From NCBI GenBank assembly GCA_016721305.1, contig JADKIH010000026.1, positions 1 to 64,000 on the forward strand: 64,000 bases of DNA, read 5' to 3'. Position 1 is the stretch's first letter; each line of letters begins with the position of its first letter. Positions 61,706 to 64,000 of the stretch are shown piece after piece. Both the position numbers and the translations under genes were made by a program. The DNA comes from Bacteroidota bacterium. Its GTDB lineage: Bacteria > Bacteroidota > Bacteroidia > AKYH767-A > 2013-40CM-41-45. The notes under the pieces are model-generated. The model did not search any database. It was not told the origin of the DNA and worked only from the letters and a program-made list of their open reading frames with translations.

Positions 61706-61762
61706 ACACTAAGACACTTAGGTGCTAAGAAGTGCCCGGGGGCTTAGTGTAAATTTTACACT
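61706..61762. promoter_or_regulatory. inverted repeats in the gap before pyk
   Basis: ACACTAAG (61706-61713) pairs with CTTAGTGT (61743-61750). It overlaps a 17-nt perfect palindrome AGTGTAAATTTTACACT (61746-61762). The palindrome has operator-like symmetry, about 100 nt before the -7 box of pyk; the regulator is unknown. Confidence 0.35.
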
Positions 61763-61862
61763 TAGAGGCCATTTTAAATAAAATTGAAACCATTTGCCGG
61801 ATTTCACATATGAAAGAACTATTAATTTTATAGGATAACTCACGAATCACCAATCGAATTGT

Positions 61863-61870
61863 TAAATTTA
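61863..61870 (+). promoter_or_regulatory. -7 promoter box of pyk (TAAATTTA)
   Basis: One mismatch to TAnnTTTG; 40 nt before ATG 61910. Confidence 0.4.
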
Positions 61871-61909
61871 CCCTTCGGAAAAAAATATACCGAAGATCTG
61901 CAAAAGAAA

Positions 61910-63342
61910 ATGAACAATATTCCATATAACAAAACCAAAATTGTAGCGACGATAGGACCGGCATCATCGTCATTTGAAGTGCTAAAAAATTTAATGACGG
62001 CCGGCGTTGATGTTTGTCGACTCAATCTTTCTCACGGCGACGACAGCGTTCATGCCGGAGTCATCAAGACGATTCGTCAGCTTAATGAAGAGAAAAGCTT
62101 CCACACATCGATTCTTGTCGATTTACAAGGTCCGAAGCTTCGTATCGGTGAAGTAGAGAATAATTCTATTTTTCTGGAAAATGGCTCTGAAGTGATTTTC
62201 TCCATGCATGAGTGCGTGGGAACATCAAAGAAGCTTTACATGAACTATCAGGATTTTGCGAAAGACGTAGCGATCGACGATAAGATTTTGATTGACGACG
62301 GAAAAATTGTGTTGAATGTAACGGCAACGAATCGCAAAGACGAAGTACATGCCGTTGTAGAGAGCGGAGGAAAATTATCGGGCCGAAAAGGAGTGAATCT
62401 TCCGAAAACCAAAATTTCACTTCCGAGTCTGACACCAAAAGATCTGCATGACCTTGAATTTGCATTAGAGCAAAATGTCGACTGGATTGGTTTGTCTTTT
62501 GTTCGAAACGCAGCCGACATCATTGATTTAAAGAGCGTATTAAAAAAGCAGGTCGTCGTTGTCGCGTCATTGCTAAAATCGAAAAACCTGAAGCACTGGT
62601 AGAAATAGACGCCATCATCCGCGAAACAGATGCATTGATGGTAGCCCGTGGAGACTTAGGAGTAGAATTGCCAATGGAAGAAGTTCCGCTCATTCAGAAA
62701 ATGCTGGTGAAAAAATGCATTCAGGCAACTAAGCCCGTCATTATTGCAACACAAATGATGGAGAGTATGATTACAAACTATACTCCTACCCGTGCCGAAG
62801 TAAACGACGTAGCCAATTCCGTGATCGACGGAGCCGATGCAGTGATGTTAAGCGGAGAAACTTCTGTTGGCTTATATCCTGTCCGCGTCGTAGAACACAT
62901 GCGAATGATTATTTCGAAAGTTGAAGCGAAAGGATATCATTATAATCGTCAGTATCCCCCTGATAAAAACAGCAGTACTTATATTTCCGATTCTGTTTGT
63001 TACAATGCATGTGAAATGGCATCACAGGTTGGCGCTAATGCAATTGTCGGCATGACACGTTCAGGCTACACTGCATACAAAGTTGCCGCTCAGCGTCCGA
63101 ATACCGATATTTTCATTTTTACCGATCGTCGTGAAATGTTGAATGTACTGAGTCTGGTCTGGGGCTGTCGCGGCTTCTATTACGACAAACACGAAACCAC
63201 CGACGTTACGATTCAGGATTTACAGGATATTTTGAAGAAGGAAGGCCTGGTAAAGGAGAATGATATTATTATCAATCTGACATCCATTCCGCTCAGCGAT
63301 CAGGGGCGGACGAATATGATTAAGTTGGGGCGGGTGAAGTAA
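61910..63342 (+). CDS. pyk: pyruvate kinase (A7-to-A6 frameshift)
   Basis: Last step of glycolysis, PEP + ADP to pyruvate + ATP. N-terminal motifs KTKIVATIGPASS, VCRLNLSHGDD, DLQGPKLRIG; after the break VARGDLGVELPMEEVPLIQK, THQ-equivalent ATQMMESM, TRAEVNDVANSVIDGADAVMLSGETSVG, then the C-terminal domain. The frame breaks at six A (62542-62547): with seven it reads V-L-K-K-A-G-R-R-C-R-V-I-A-K-I-E-K-P-E, restoring the active-site Lys segment. Reconstructed length about 477. ATG 61910 (MNNIPYNKTK) is the family start; the open frame runs upstream to a TTG. A frameshift in a central glycolytic gene argues for a sequencing error. Confidence 0.95.
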
Positions 63343-63367
63343 TGGGGGTATAGGTTGGCTTGAAGTA

Positions 63368-63828
63368 GTTGCGGGTTGCGAGTTGCGGGTTGCTAAGGCT
63401 ATTTAGAAACTGCTTTTTTGATTTCTTGGGTTGGGGTACTAACAGGTAGTTGCGGGTTGCGAGTTGCGGGTTGCGAAGGCGACTTACACATCACGTTAGT
63501 CATCCTTCTACTGAATCATACACAGCCTGTTAAGGGTTGTGAGCTGTAACTCACACAACTCACACTTACACTTACTCTACTCACACTTTCACTCACACTA
63601 AAACGTAACCTTGGGGTTGCATTTTTGCGTTTAAGACAAGTCTATTTCGAGCAGAAATCGCAGAAAGTAGCAGATATACGCAGAAGAACAGAGTGGATGT
63701 GGAAGTGTAAGTGGAGGTTTTAAGTACTCCGCAACCCGCAACTCGCAACTCGCAACCCGTAACTCGCAACCCGTAACCCGCAACCCGCAACCCGCAACCC
63801 GCAACCCGCAACTCGCAACCCGCAACCC
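63368..63828. repeat. inverted GGGTTGC / GCAACCC arrays with composite modules
   Basis: G-rich heptamers at about 63370-63392 and 63448-63477 (followed by GCGACTTACA as at 2.6 kb). CACTCACA-like words lie at 63548-63600, a CGCAG-type copy at 63645-63685, and the module GAGTGGATGTGGAAGTG...GGAGGTTTTAAGT at 63690-63725. Fourteen C-rich heptamers (63731-63828) end 5 nt before the next ATG. Confidence 0.92.
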
Positions 63829-63833
63829 GCCCT

Positions 63834-64000
63834 ATGGCCCTAAACATTCCCCTCCTCAAAGAAATCTGTGAAACAGCCGGAGCTCCCGGATTTGAGCAAC
63901 GTATTCGTGAAATCGTTTTGCGTGAAGTTCGTCCGTTGGCGGATGAAGTGAGCGTAGACAATATGGGAAACGTCACTGTTCTCAAAAAAGGAAAAGAGCG
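63834..64000 (+). CDS. M42 family metallopeptidase, N-terminal part (runs off the window)
   Basis: Fifty-five codons of an aminopeptidase of the M42 (glutamyl aminopeptidase/endoglucanase M) family: LLKEICETAGAPGFEQRIREIV is the typical beginning, and DEVSVDNMGNVTVLKKGKE the first glycine/Asn loop before the metal-binding region, which lies beyond the edge. ATG 63834 follows a heptamer array after 5 nt, so the promoter must lie inside or beyond the array; no -7 box is visible. Confidence 0.85.
   Translation, partial: MALNIPLLKEICETAGAPGFEQRIREIVLREVRPLADEVSVDNMGNVTVLKKGKE

Overview
The window is a chromosomal segment of a Bacteroidota bacterium. Evidence: three or four proteins with type IX secretion (T9SS) C-terminal sorting domains, Bacteroidota-type promoters (TAnnTTTG -7 boxes, several directly in front of start codons), a three-gene succinate dehydrogenase (cytochrome b, flavoprotein, FeS) of the Bacteroidota type, M49 and M36 peptidases, and the conserved cluster acpP-fabF-rnc-IPExxxVDY-pyk. 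No tRNA, rRNA, CRISPR or intact mobile element was seen. A closer taxon cannot be named from the sequence alone.

Layout. 0.1-1.8 kb: wreck of a tyrosine recombinase. 2-7 kb: pth, a T9SS protein, glyS, a DUF3109 protein. 7-12 kb: class I ribonucleotide reductase (nrdA, nrdB) with a methyltransferase gene between the subunits. 12-16.5 kb: a NUMOD4/HNH-like gene, then sdhC-sdhA-sdhB. 17-30.7 kb: a secreted M36 metallopeptidase, M1 aminopeptidase, small outer-membrane protein, GNAT, M49 dipeptidyl peptidase and two amidohydrolases. 31-37 kb: hflX, membrane cytochrome c, T9SS protein, LysM lytic transglycosylase, two orphan small genes, tatA. 37-46 kb: envelope cluster read leftward (Wzx-like flippase, dut, nucleotidyltransferase, TPR lipoprotein, DUF4292, EnvC-like), split by a rightward gene fusing a sigma-70-like protein to an anti-sigma-like membrane domain. 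46-56.6 kb: DUF4349, SGNH hydrolase, two receiver-only proteins, acylphosphatase, a caspase-like DUF6642 protein, enoyl-CoA hydratase, B12-binding protein, large NtrY-like histidine kinase, purN. 56.7-64 kb: PhoU-like/Pit phosphate uptake, fatty-acid/RNase III/pyruvate kinase cluster, start of an M42 peptidase.

The most unusual content lies between the genes. Intergenic gaps are packed with short tandem arrays, most with a unit of exactly 7 bp although unit sequences differ (GCAACCC, TTTGAAC, GTAAGTA, TCTTTAG, AGAATTA/TGAATTC), plus an 8-bp palindromic unit (TTAGCTAA). Many arrays occur as inverted pairs able to fold into hairpins, many start exactly at, or encode, the stop codon of the preceding gene, and one appears to have replaced the 5' end of a gene. 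REP-like hairpins and longer dispersed repeats (CGCAGAAAT-type and CTTGTGG-type) share the same gaps.

A second theme is broken reading frames: about a dozen genes, several normally essential (pth, dut, pyk, sdhB, hflX), carry 1-2 nt lesions, three of them the same A7-to-A6 shortening. This pattern suggests residual homopolymer errors in the assembly at least as much as gene decay; such genes are reported over their reconstructed full extent.
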